A stretch of DNA of 64,000 nucleotides from CAIMUS01 sp963708455 (GCA_963708455.1 CAVPSQ010000003.1:1-64000), one strand, 5' to 3'. Shown: positions 36,940 through 47,052, counted from the stretch's first letter. The notes: generated by a model not told the origin, from the letters alone. Numbers and translations are program-made.

Positions 36940-39900
36940 TTACTGCCCGCTTCCTTCTCTGAGGAAGAGATTGACGGCAGAGTCAGCGTCGCCGCCGTTC
37001 TCCTGCGGATTGAGGAATTCCTGGAATTCATCAACCGCCGCACCGCGCCGGTTGAAGGTGGCGGTGACCGCCCGCGTCTTGCTCAGCGTGACCTGACAGG
37101 TGGCCGACCTGCCACTGCACGATCCTTTCCAGCCGGCGAACACCGAGCCGCTCTTGGCCTTGGCGGTAAGCTTCACTTTCGTGCCGTTGCGGTAGGAGTG
37201 ATTACAATCCGACCCGCAGTTGATTCCTGAAGGGCTGCTGGTCACCGTGCCGCTGCCGCTGCCCGCTTTGCTCACCGTCAACAGGTAATAGCCCTTTGTG
37301 GTGAAGGCCGCCGTGACTGTTTTGGCTTGATTCATCGTCACCATGCAGCTAGAAGAGGTACCGCTGCATGCTCCGCTCCAACCGGCAAATACCGAGCCGC
37401 TTTTGGCCTTGGCGGTGAGTTTCACTACCTTACCGCTGGAATAACTCTCGCTACAGTCACTGCCGCAGTTGATGCCGCTAGGACTGCTGCTGACGGTGCC
37501 GCTGCCGTTGCCGATTTTTCTGACCGTCAGGGTATAGGTCGGCACGGTGAAGGTGGCGGTGACTGACCGCGTCTTGGGTCATACTCACCTGGCAGGCGCC
37601 CGTGCCGCTGCAGGCGCCACTCCAGCCGGCAAAGACCGAGCCGCTGGCCGGCGTCGCCGTCAAGATTACCATCGTACCGCTCGGATAATCTTGCTGACAG
37701 TCGCTGCCACAGTTAATGCCGGGCGGGCTGCTGCTGACCGTGCCGGGACCGGTTTTGGCGACCGTCAGCGTGTAGTTAGGCAGGGTGAAGGCAGCCGTTA
37801 CCGCTTGGGCCTGATCCATCGTGACTTGGCACCCGCCCGTGCCGCTGCAAGCCCCACTCCAGCCAATAAAGCTGGAGCCACCGGTCGGCACGGCTGTCAG
37901 AGTAACGGACGTGCCGCTGGCATAGTCTTCGGTACAATCATCGCCACAGTCGATTCCCGGGGGGCTGCTGACCACCGAGCCTACACCGTTCCTGGTTACT
38001 GTCAGCAGGTAACTCGACTGGAGTGCAAGATGTAATACGATGCTGCCCGTATTCCCTCCATAACCATCTACGGCAAGGTAATAAACCGTACCCGCCGTAA
38101 CCCGGAACGCTACCAGGCTTTGCATTCCGCCCGTGTCGTCATCGCTGGCTATCGGCGTCAAATCCGCCACCTCGGTCCCTGTATAAATTCCCAGCAGGGT
38201 ATCGAAGCTACTGCCAAAGGTATCGATGGTGGCGATTCCCGCAACCGGCGCCGTCCATTTCCACCAGACCGAGTGGCCGCCGCGGGAACCGGCATGATCC
38301 GGCTCGCCCGTCTCCTTGCTGGCGTTCTGGTTGCTGGCATTCACCGTGGCGCTGGTTCCTTCCAACAACGCGGCAGCGGCGAAGTCGTCGTTGGGCTGTA
38401 TGGCGACCACAGTCAGATCAAGATTCAAGGTGATGCTGCCCATTGCCCCGTTATAACCATCCACGGCGATAGTGTAAGTTCTGCCCGCCACAGCCTGGAA
38501 CGTTACCCGGCTTTGCCGTCCATCGGTGTCATCATTGCTCGCGACCAGCGTCAGGGCTGTCACTGGTGAGCCCGTATAAACTCCCAGCAGGGTATCGAAG
38601 CTGCTGCCAAAGGTATCGAGCGTGGCGGTTCCCGCCGCCGGCGCCGTCCATTTCCACCAGACCGAGTGGCCACCGCTTTTGCCCGCATGATTGGGTTCGT
38701 CTGCCTCTTTACTGGCGTTCTGATTGCTGGCGGTCACCGTCGTCTTTGCGCCTTGCAACAGGGCAGCATTGGCGAAATCATCATTGGACTGGCCGCTAAT
38801 CGGGGTCAGTGTAAGATGCAATACGATACTGCCCGTATTGCCATTCCAACCATCCACGGCGATGGTATAAGTCCTGCCCGCCACAGCCTGGAACGCCACC
38901 CGGCTTTGCCGTCCAGCGGTGTCATCATTGCTCGCGACCAGCGTCAGGGCTGTCACTGGTGAGCCCGTATAAACTCCCAGCAGGGTATCGAAGCTGCTGC
39001 CGAACGTATCGATGGCCACTGCTCCTGCCGCCGGTGCCGTCCATTTCCACCAGACGGAATGGCCACCGCTATTGCCGGCATGATTAGGCTCGTCTGTCTC
39101 CTTGCTGGCGTTCTGGTTGCTGGCATTAACCGTGACGCTGGTTCCTTCCAACAATGCGGCATTGGCAAAATCATCGTTGAGCTGGCTGGCGGCTGGCGTC
39201 AACGCCAGATTCAAGACGATACTGCCCGACCGGCCACCCCAACCATCCACAGCGATATAGTAAGTCTCACCTGCCCTGGCCGGGAACGAAACCCGGCTCT
39301 GCACTCCGCTCGTATCGTCATTGCTTGCCACCTGTGTCAAGGCGGTGACCTGGCTCCCTGTATACACTCCCAGCAGAGTGTCGAAATTGCTGCCGAAGGT
39401 ATCGATGGTGGCGACTCCCGCGGCCGGCGCTGTCCACTTCCACCAGACCGAGTGGCCGCCGCTGTTGCCGGCATGCTCCGGCTCGCCGCTTTCCTTGCCG
39501 GCGCCGACATTGGAGGCCGTCACCTGCGCGGCAGTGCCATTCAATACGGTCGCCGAACTGAAATTATCATTAGGAATATTCTCGATGGAGCTGACCTGCA
39601 AGGTCACCGCTCGCGCTAGGGTGTTGAACAGCACGGCGCCGGTGTACTGGCCGGGCTGCAGCGTACTGGCTACCGCCGCATTGATAGACAGTGTGACTTG
39701 CGTACTACCGCCGGGGGGCAGGGTACCGCTGGTGGTAGAGGCCGTAAGCCAGGCTGGAACCTCTTGCACTGTGAACGATGCGGCGGCGGTGCTGACATTG
39801 GTAAGCGTATAGGCAATGGAGGCCGGGTTGAATGGGCCACCCTGAGGACCTGTGGCGGCGTAATTGTCCTGGGGACTGACCGCTATCCCTCCCGGCGGCA

Positions 39901-41983
39901 GCGCGTCCGGAGTGAACTGCCAATTCAACACGATATTACCCGTAACGCCGTTATAGCCATCGACGGCAATGTAATAGGTGGTATTGGCAGAGGTGCGGAA
40001 CCGGATCCGGCTTTGTCTGCCGCCGCCGTCGTCGTCATTGCCGGCAATGGGGGTGAGCGCGGCGATGTTCGATCCCGTGTAGGCTCCCAGCAGAGTATCG
40101 AAACTGCTGCCGAAGGTATCGAACGTCACTTCACCGGTCAACGGCGCTACCCAGCGCCACCACACCGAGCGCCCGCCCGTTAGGCCGGCATGATTGGGCT
40201 CACCACTCTCTTTGCTGGCGCCGTCGTTCGAGCCGGTGGTGGAGCCGCTGCCGCCATTCAATAGAATCGCGTTCTCAAATTTATCGTTGCTACTGGCCGG
40301 CGCCGTGATCGACAGAGCGAGCGTCCTGCTGGTGCTGCCGACATTGTTGGTGGTGTTGGTGAAGTTCACCGCACTGGCATAGTCGCCTGCCGGTAGGGTG
40401 TTGGCGCCCGCCGTGATGGCGATCACGACGCTGGCGCTGGCGCCGGGATCGAGGGAACCGCTGGCCAGCGAGACGCTGGCCCACTCGACGCTTTCACTGA
40501 CTTCGAAATTGATCGCGGTGGAGCCGGAGTTGGTCAACTGGTAAGTCTGGCTGGTGGGGCTGAAAGGACCACTCGCCGGGCCGGACGCGCTCAAGCCGGT
40601 CGCCGGGGTGACCCGCAAACTGCCGGCGCCGCCTGAATCCAGGGCATTGAGGGCCGCGTCCACCTGAATGCGCGGCTTGCGCAGGCCGTTGGCCGCATCC
40701 GTGACGGTAACGCCCGTGTTCCGCAGGGCGTTCAGGAGCGTATCGACGGAAGCCGTAGGGGCTTTGGAACGCAGCACGGCGAAGGCGCCGACGACATGCG
40801 GGGTGGCCATCGAGGTGCCGTTGAGATGCTCGAAACCACCGTCCGGCACGGAGGAGTTGATACTGACGCCCGGCGCCAGGAGGTTCAATATCGGCGCGCT
40901 GTTGGAGAAGTTCGCTACACTGTCCTGCTTGCTTGTAGCGCCGACGCTGATCGCCGACGAAATACAGGCGGGCGCGCTGACGCTATCTTTGTAGCTCTCA
41001 TTGCCGGAAGCAATGACGGTGGCGATGCCCACCGAACGCAACAGATCGATAAACGGTTTAAGGGGGGTGCTGGAGTCGCAATAGCCGGTATATCTGCCGC
41101 CGCCCAGGCTCATGTTGACGGCAGCGATGTTGAACCGTCCTCTTTGCTCATAGACGTGTTCCAGCCCCAACGCTATATCGCTGAAAAACGCACTGACAGA
41201 GTCATCAGTCGCTGAAAAAACCTGAACAGCGATGATTTTGGCGTCGCGCGCCACACCTGAAAAGGCCGCGCCGCGACCCGCCGCGATGCCGGCCACGTGA
41301 GTGCCGTGTTCACAGTCGTCGGCCTGACAGGGTGCGCCGGCGCCAGCCCCGGTCTGTCTCGATTGCCCGTTTGGGCATACAGTCTGGACACCGTATTGGG
41401 TGTTGGTCGTGGAAAAACAGGCTTCATCGACCACTTTGCCGGTCAAAAAAGGATGGTTTTTATCCACGCCCGTATCCAGAATGGCGACCACCTGACCGTT
41501 GCCCGCAAATCCCTGCTGCCAAGCGGTTGTCGCTCCGATCAACGGCGTGCTTTCCGCCAGGCTGGGCCGTACCAGCCTATCCTCGTACACCGCCTCTACT
41601 TTGGAGTCGGCTAGCGTGGCGCGCAGCCCCACGGCGTCCAGACGCATGGCCAGTAAGGGCAAGTATTTGTATTGCTTGACTTGTTTGATATCGTAGGCGC
41701 TCAGTTGAGCCAGCATTCGGGTTTGTGTCTGACTGATGTCAGCCCGCTGGCCGGCGACCGCGGCGGTGCTGGGCAGCGCTCCTTCAGGTGCATAGGCAGG
41801 CAATCGTAGTTTGATGATGACCGGGACGCTGCCTTCCTGATAGGCGCGCTCCAATAGCATTTGTCCGGTTAACAGATGATCTTGCGGCGAATCCGTCTCC
41901 TGACCCAGGACGGATGACGCTATTCCCCAAGCGATAATTACTGCTATCCAGTACAACTTATGCCAGCTATGTTCCGATAACAT
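36940..41983 (-). CDS. Exported subtilase (S8) with repeat and B-repeat C-terminus, one frameshift
   Basis: ATG 41983 follows AGGAGG and begins a signal peptide (YWIAVIIAWGIASSVLG). An I9 propeptide (about residues 50–140) precedes the S8 domain with Asp170 (AILDTGVD), His226 (CEHGTHVAG), Asn328 (IASGNES) and Ser391 (NGTSMATPH); all four are intact. Then come BACON/PapD-like beta domains and six ~115-residue repeats (SGGHSVWWKWTAPAAG, FGSSFDTLLGVYTGS). Four InlB-type B-repeats and the shared tail finish the protein. A frame change near nt 37570 splits it; reconstructed length is about 1680. Predicted to be a secreted, self-activated protease. A small I9-like gene lies 54 nt upstream. Confidence 0.88.
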
Positions 41984-42037
41984 GGTGACTCCTCCTGATA
42001 ATGCCAAACCGAGGCTGCCGACCGGGCAGCGTTGCTT

Positions 42038-42475
42038 TTAACGATCCGCAGGCAAGGTACCGGAACGCTGCGGGAAAACGGTTCTGTCGATCTGTATGGT
42101 TTTCACGGCGGGTGAGGCCAGCAAATAACCCAACGCCACCGGCTCGACGCTGCACGCCAGCATAGGCAGATGGCGATAGGTTTTAATGTTTTCGATATGG
42201 AAGGGAGCCAGCTCGGCCAGCAGTCGCTGTTGGGCGGCAGCGATGGTGCCAGGATCAGGTGGCGCGGCGCCCTCTATCGCCAGAGTGACAATCACCAGCA
42301 CCTGACGTTGGGTTCGGGCCTGGGCCAGGAGTTCCTCGAACTCGGGGGCTTTGGTTGCTACCGGGGTTGCCGCCAGCGCCGCGGGGATCGCCAACAGCGC
42401 GCCCAGGCATAAGGCCATGCCGCTGGAACGCATCCAGCGTAGCGGCATGGATAATTCATGGCGAATATTGTTCAC
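42038..42475 (-). CDS. Exported I9-propeptide-like protein (stand-alone)
   Basis: Up to 145 residues from GTG 42475; ATG 42448 (MPLRWMRSSGMAL) is the alternative start and keeps the signal peptide (LGALLAIPAALAA). The mature part (about residues 45–140) follows the same pattern as the subtilase propeptide just downstream: VIVTLAIEG, LLAELAPFHIENIKTYRHLP, SPAVKTIQIDRTVFP. There is no protease domain. A separate I9 domain can inhibit or help to fold a subtilase. It is transcribed before the subtilase with a 54-nt gap, so the two may be one operon. Confidence 0.72.
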   Translation of the reverse strand: MNNIRHELSMPLRWMRSSGMALCLGALLAIPAALAATPVATKAPEFEELLAQARTQRQVLVIVTLAIEGAAPPDPGTIAAAQQRLLAELAPFHIENIKTYRHLPMLACSVEPVALGYLLASPAVKTIQIDRTVFPQRSGTLPADR

Positions 42476-42599
42476 GCTGATGGCGACCCGAACGCATCGT
42501 TATTGGTTGCGAGGGTTGCCACCCCGTGGACGGATGGGCCGGCCTGGACCCTATTACTTCAGTCGCTTCCCCGGCCATCATCCACGGCGCGGTTCGTGA

Positions 42600-45269
42600 T
42601 TACGGCAGTAAAGGAGTCGTATACTCGTCCGGCAAAATACTGTCGTCGTCCCAGTTGGCATGATCCGGTTCAGATGTCGCCTTGAACACTGCCGATTTGA
42701 CGCGGGAAAATGTCACCTTGACTGCTTTCGTACCGTTCATGGTCACCCGACAACTAGCCTTGCCCCTACAAGCCCCGCTCCAGCCAGTGAAGCGATAACC
42801 ACTGCTGGCTTTGGCTTTCAGCGTTACTACTTTGCCGCTGGTATAACTCTCGGTACAGTCGCTGCCGCAGTTGATTCCAGAAGGACTACTGGTCACTGTG
42901 CCCCTGCCGGTCTTGCTGACCGTCAGTCGGTAAACTTTGACGAAAGTCGCCGTGACTGTTCTAGCCTGGTTCATGGTCACCCAGCAAGTTTTGCTGGCGC
43001 CGCTACAGGCGCCGTTCCAGCCGGTAAAGCGGGAGCCGCTGCTGGCTATGGCGGTTAGCGCGACCACCACGCCATTGACGTAACTTTCCCTGCAATCGCC
43101 GCCGCAGCCGATGCCCGGTGGGTTGCTGGTTACGACGCCTTGACCGGAACCGGTCTTCGACACCGCCAGAGTAAATACCGAGACGCCTATTCCATTCAGG
43201 CCCACCATATGCGGGCTGCCATCAGCGTCGCTGGTGACAGTCAGTTGGCCGATGTAACTCCCTGCCCTGCTGGGCAGGGAGTCGACATTGATGCTGCAGC
43301 TCGCGCCTGGACCAAGGCTGGGACCACAGGTGTTGGTCTGGGTAAAGCCGTCAGACGTGCTGATGCCGCTGATGGTCAGCGGCGCTGCGCCGCTGTTGGT
43401 CAGAGTGACCACCTGCGGCGCACTGGTGACGCCAACCTGCTGGTTGCCGAAGGCCAAACCGCCGGGGTTGAACGTGACCGCCGGGTTACGCTCCAGCGAA
43501 GCCTTGATCGTGAAATAAGTTATTCCGGGAGCATATCCTATAACACCGATGTACCAAGTGTTGTTGCCGTAGTTAGGCCGAGAGCATGCTTCAGGAGAAG
43601 TGTTGAAATTCAAGGACTTGCAATTATTCTGCACCGTAGTAGCGCGCATGCCTCTACGAACGAATAAGTCAGCATCCTGGCTCAAATTGTAGAGTTCAAC
43701 TTTAAGAGTGTTATCGCTGGGCACATTAATTTTAAACTCCTGCCATCTTCCTTGTGACAACGAAGAAGCCAGGGCGACGCCTTTTTTCAATACTGTTGCT
43801 CCCGTGCTAAGCCATTGGCTGACAGAGGGGTAAATCTGATCGAAACGCCCATACCAATCGGGCTCGTTTGAAGCGCTACAAGAAGAAAGGCCGGTAGACA
43901 GGATGCCACGGAAGTTGCCTTCGGTATCGAACAATCCTGAACCTAGACTGCCATACTCCGTAACCCCATCTGACCAGGTGACACGGATATAGCCACCCGC
44001 ATTATTAACAGCGCCACCACGTGGAGAAAAACCGGCTGCGGTTCCTTGACTCCATTTCTTTAGATCACCCATTGGATGATGAATGCCGAGCACATAGGAG
44101 CCCGGAGTGATAGGCGCCGAAGTCCACCCTGCAAAGTAGGCTCCATTGGGAACATCGGTATTCAACTGGAGAAGCGTGAAGTCGAGATTCGTATCTCTAG
44201 CCAGCCAATCGGCACCGCCGCTCTGATGCTCCATTGTGTATTGAGTGCCGCTACAGCTTGTCTTTTGAAAAAACCAATAACTCTCCATGGTACGCGCCTC
44301 GGACTGTGACGTGATACACCAGCCAGATGTCATGAAAAAAGGAATCTTGCTATCGGAATCGGAATCCTGCAGCAGAGTGCCGGTACACAGATAGGTGGTC
44401 CCACCAACAGTAGAAGTAATTTTAACGGTGGCGTCTGGTAAGTTAGGCGGGTTGGTCTGCAGGTCGCAAGCAACATCCTTGTTACAGGCGCCGGCCCTGC
44501 CAATGTCGCTCGCGCGTGAGGGTAAAACCATGCCGCTATCAGCAGCACTCTCATCATTGGGATGCAGCATCGAATACACTAGATGAGATATTTGGGGCGC
44601 TTCCAGAGAAAACCCGGGCGCTTGTGTAAATGAGGGTAAATAAAGTTCTATGCCGACGCTCTCGCCTTCTATAATCGGAGACCAAAAAATAGAATTATCC
44701 CCTCCATCTTCGGACGATTCAGCAGCTCTGATCAAAGGTTGTAAATCCTTAGCTGTATAAGGACCAAAAATCTGATCCTTATCCTGCAAGCTGAAGAAGC
44801 GGATTTCAAGCGCTTTGGTAAAATCTGTTGCTTTGAGCGCTGCTCGGATCGCTTTAGCGCCGGGCGAGACGATTTTGAACACCGCCGTCTGGCCGCCGCT
44901 ACTAGTAGGCTGCCACTGTAACAGCGGCAGAATATTACCCTGATATAACGATGGCATTGTACGACCAAAGCCTATCTTCAAAGCTCCCTTACGGTCATCA
45001 TTAACCAGCGTTGCTTTTTCCTCGGCGGTCGGTGGATCGAGGATGATATTCAGCGGTATAGCAATCTGCCCATAGTCCTGCATGAGTTGCGGCGTTGCTG
45101 TTAATTCCGCTGTCTGTACGTTTACCGAATCGCCGCCTTTGACGGCACCTTGCACCTGATAAAAAGATTCCTGATCAAGCTGCGGTTGTTGTGCTGTAAT
45201 CTTCTCGGATGAGCCAAGCATTACAGTAGCGAGCAGGATAAACAATAAAATTTTCACATTAGCATTCAC
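42600..45269 (-). CDS. Exported lysyl-endopeptidase-like pseudoprotease
   Basis: 889 residues with a signal peptide (ILLFILLATVMLGSS). The region about residues 245–490 aligns with Achromobacter protease I: CTGTLLQ, FFMTSGWC, LDFTLLQLN, IHHPMGDLKKWS, GVTEYGSLGSGLFD and LSSCSA. The catalytic His is Trp (codon 44319–44321) and the nucleophile Ser of GSSGS is Leu (codon 43944–43946); only the Asp remains. It is therefore predicted to bind but not cut. A PPC-like domain (LYNLSQDADLFV), a choice-of-anchor-D-like domain (GNQQVGVTSAPQVVTLTNSG) and two InlB-type B-repeats follow. Confidence 0.85.
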   Translation of the reverse strand: MNANVKILLFILLATVMLGSSEKITAQQPQLDQESFYQVQGAVKGGDSVNVQTAELTATPQLMQDYGQIAIPLNIILDPPTAEEKATLVNDDRKGALKIGFGRTMPSLYQGNILPLLQWQPTSSGGQTAVFKIVSPGAKAIRAALKATDFTKALEIRFFSLQDKDQIFGPYTAKDLQPLIRAAESSEDGGDNSIFWSPIIEGESVGIELYLPSFTQAPGFSLEAPQISHLVYSMLHPNDESAADSGMVLPSRASDIGRAGACNKDVACDLQTNPPNLPDATVKITSTVGGTTYLCTGTLLQDSDSDSKIPFFMTSGWCITSQSEARTMESYWFFQKTSCSGTQYTMEHQSGGADWLARDTNLDFTLLQLNTDVPNGAYFAGWTSAPITPGSYVLGIHHPMGDLKKWSQGTAAGFSPRGGAVNNAGGYIRVTWSDGVTEYGSLGSGLFDTEGNFRGILSTGLSSCSASNEPDWYGRFDQIYPSVSQWLSTGATVLKKGVALASSLSQGRWQEFKINVPSDNTLKVELYNLSQDADLFVRRGMRATTVQNNCKSLNFNTSPEACSRPNYGNNTWYIGVIGYAPGITYFTIKASLERNPAVTFNPGGLAFGNQQVGVTSAPQVVTLTNSGAAPLTISGISTSDGFTQTNTCGPSLGPGASCSINVDSLPSRAGSYIGQLTVTSDADGSPHMVGLNGIGVSVFTLAVSKTGSGQGVVTSNPPGIGCGGDCRESYVNGVVVALTAIASSGSRFTGWNGACSGASKTCWVTMNQARTVTATFVKVYRLTVSKTGRGTVTSSPSGINCGSDCTESYTSGKVVTLKAKASSGYRFTGWSGACRGKASCRVTMNGTKAVKVTFSRVKSAVFKATSEPDHANWDDDSILPDEYTTPLLP

Positions 45270-45384
45270 GGGAGTTCTCCATCATTTTCTAAATTTCATT
45301 CTTCACTCTGGATTTTAGCCATTTGAGTGATTCTTGAAGGAAGAAGCAGAAGCGACCATGGGATAAGCTAACGGGGTTCTCACA

Positions 45385-45609
45385 TCAACCGGAGCATCCC
45401 ATGCCCCCTCCTAAAATAAGTATAGCAGTTTTGGCCCCATTTGCCGGGATGTTTTCCGCCCGGATTTTTTCAGGATCGCGCCGCGATACTGGCGCCAATT
45501 CTGCGACCGGCCGGCCATGTCGGGTAATCACGAACCGTTCGCCTTACTCCACCCGCTCCAGCAGTTTCGGCAGATGGGTCTTAGCTTCATAAGCACCGAT
45601 TTCAGGCAT
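45385..45609 (-). pseudogene. Phd/YefM-family antitoxin, nonsense mutation
   Basis: The minus strand from ATG 45609 reads MPEIGAYEAKTHLPKLLERV, then Glu, TAA (45544–45546), then GERFVITRHGRPVAELAPVS. This is a textbook Phd/YefM antitoxin with one stop where a Gln is usual. The frame stays open to a TGA at 45385. No toxin gene follows. It is either a decayed antitoxin or a sequencing error of one base. Confidence 0.7.
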
Positions 45610-45644
45610 GGCTGCATCTCAATAATCAGACTGGTTGTAGACGG

Positions 45645-45773
45645 GCGTAACCAGTCGAGCGCTCTGGCTCGAAAATCAAAAGGTTACGAACGCCATAAAA
45701 CGCCTGATTCCGGAATCAAAATGCATAGTCCAAGTATTTTCAATCACTCAGAGGCGTGCTCGACTGGTTACGC
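45645..45773. repeat. Perfect 16-bp inverted repeat, MITE-like
   Basis: GCGTAACCAGTCGAGC (45645–45660) and GCTCGACTGGTTACGC (45758–45773) are exact inverse copies 97 bp apart with an AT-rich centre and no ORF. This looks like a small nonautonomous element or a long hairpin. Confidence 0.6.
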
Positions 45774-45900
45774 TCCTTCTCATGTGATACGAAGCACTAA
45801 CATGAGCACGACCTCAATATAGCGGAATAAATAGATTTCGGCTGTGAAAAATTGCACACTTATTTTGCGAAAGATATCACAGGATGGCTCTGCTCAGAGA

Positions 45901-45998
45901 TTGTAGCCCGGATGAAGCGCAGCGAAATCCGGAAAAACCCTGGATTCCGGCCTATCGGCCTGTATCCAGGCTACAAAAGTTTTTGTACAGCCTCTAAG
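45901..45998. repeat. Dispersed MITE-like repeat, copy A
   Basis: TGTAGCCCGGATGAAGCGCA... GAAATCCGG, then GATTCCGGCCTATCGGCCTG and GTTTTTGTACAGCCTCTAAG. The same segments appear inverted at 58256–58392. This GGATGAAGCGCAGCGAAATCC unit is a common short repeat in many proteobacteria. Copy A has one of the two terminal repeats seen in copy B. Confidence 0.7.
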
Positions 45999-46157
45999 TT
46001 GACAGAACAAACAAGTCAATTCACCCAGGCAGTAGAGTAGGTTGCCGTGAAAATCACGATTGACTTTGCAGCGGACGGATTTTCATCCATAGGGGTGCCG
46101 AGGTGAATCGGCATGACCGTTGGGGTGGGCAGCTTGCTGTCCACGCGGGCTGTCTGG

Positions 46158-46204
46158 GTAGAATCAAGGTGGGCAGGCAAGCTGCCTGCCCACCTTGATT
46201 CTAC
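46158..46204. repeat. Perfect palindrome, 22-bp arms with 3-base loop
   Basis: The arms begin GTAGAATCAAGG and are complementary through GGGCAGGCA, with loop AGC. It is the strongest perfect hairpin I found in the window, just upstream of the AbrB/PIN operon. No U-tract follows on either strand. It may be a bidirectional terminator, a cruciform or an element end. Confidence 0.75.
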
Positions 46205-46260
46205 GTGGGCAATGATCCAATCGACTTGTTTAAAACCATTCCAAATAGTATTTTTATACC

Positions 46261-46515
46261 ATGAAAACTACCATTGATAAGGCAGGTCGAGTGGTCATTC
46301 CGGCAGCAATCCGCGCTAAAGCCGGGCTTAGGGCCAGTATGGAATTGGAGATCATCCTGGAAGATGACGGTATTCATTTGGTGCCCAGAATACCGGGTCC
46401 CAAACTGGTGCAGGTAGGCAAGCAGTTGGTAGCGCGCCCGACGGCCGATTCAGAAGATCGCGTGCCGGTCGATGTTGCCAAACTGATCGAGCAAGAGCGC
46501 GACCGGTGGCCGTAG
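46261..46515 (+). CDS. AbrB/SpoVT-family antitoxin (VapB-like)
   Basis: 84 residues starting MKTTIDKAGRVVIPAAIRAK, the swapped-hairpin AbrB DNA-binding motif. The C-terminal tail (VDVAKLIEQERDRWP) would wrap the toxin. The next gene starts 10 nt before its stop. Such antitoxins repress their own promoter and block the PIN RNase. A TATTTTTATAC-like AT-rich region lies just before the start, consistent with a promoter. Confidence 0.85.
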   Translation: MKTTIDKAGRVVIPAAIRAKAGLRASMELEIILEDDGIHLVPRIPGPKLVQVGKQLVARPTADSEDRVPVDVAKLIEQERDRWP

Positions 46516-46982
46516 TGGATCTGGTTTTCTTCGATACCAGTGTCTTGGTGGCCGGGTTGATCGAACTGGGTCCAACGGGGGAACCGGCGCAACAGATTAT
46601 GACCGCGCTTGCCGAAGGGCGCATCGACCCTCCCTGCACAGCCTGGCATTGCTGTCTGGAGTTTTTTTCTGTCGTCACCCGGTTACCTCCCGCTTTCCGG
46701 CTCGCACCCGCGGATGCCTTACGGCTGCTTGAGGAAGAAGTCCTGGCGCGGTTTCAGATCTGGCAACTGCCGGAAAACGCTCAGCACGCCTTCCTCCGCT
46801 TCGTAGCGCAGCAAGGGATCACAGCAGGGCGGGTGTATGATGCCTATAGCGGTGAGATTGCCCGCCAGGGTGGCGCCAGGATAGTCGTGACCGATAACCG
46901 CCGCCACTTCGGGCCACTGCTCAGTCATGCTATCGAGGTTCTAAGCACCGTTGAGTGCTGCGAACGGCTGAAGCTGCGCTGA
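46506..46982 (+). CDS. PIN-domain RNase toxin (VapC-like)
   Basis: 158 residues from GTG 46506, overlapping the antitoxin by 10 nt. Acidic active-site residues are visible in FFDTSVLVAGL (near residue 10), CLEFFSVV (near 51), VYDAYSGEIA (near 117) and VVTDNRRHF (near 136), a complete PIN set. The pair is intact and lies downstream of clpB on the opposite strand. Confidence 0.85.
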   Translation: MAVVDLVFFDTSVLVAGLIELGPTGEPAQQIMTALAEGRIDPPCTAWHCCLEFFSVVTRLPPAFRLAPADALRLLEEEVLARFQIWQLPENAQHAFLRFVAQQGITAGRVYDAYSGEIARQGGARIVVTDNRRHFGPLLSHAIEVLSTVECCERLKLR

Positions 46983-47010
46983 ACGGATTCTGCTGCCCGG
47001 CTCCAACACG

Positions 47011-47037
47011 ACGAAGCCCGCCGAAGCGGGCTTCGTC
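47011..47037 (-). terminator. Terminator hairpin after clpB
   Basis: GACGAAGCCCGC-TTC-GGCGGGCTTCGTC on the minus strand, 12-base arms. Lies directly after the clpB stop and also downstream of the plus-strand PIN gene, so it may serve both. Parent of the copies at 23.2, 27.05 and 35.5 kb. Confidence 0.75.
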
Positions 47038-47052
47038 AGGTAAAGCGCCTGC

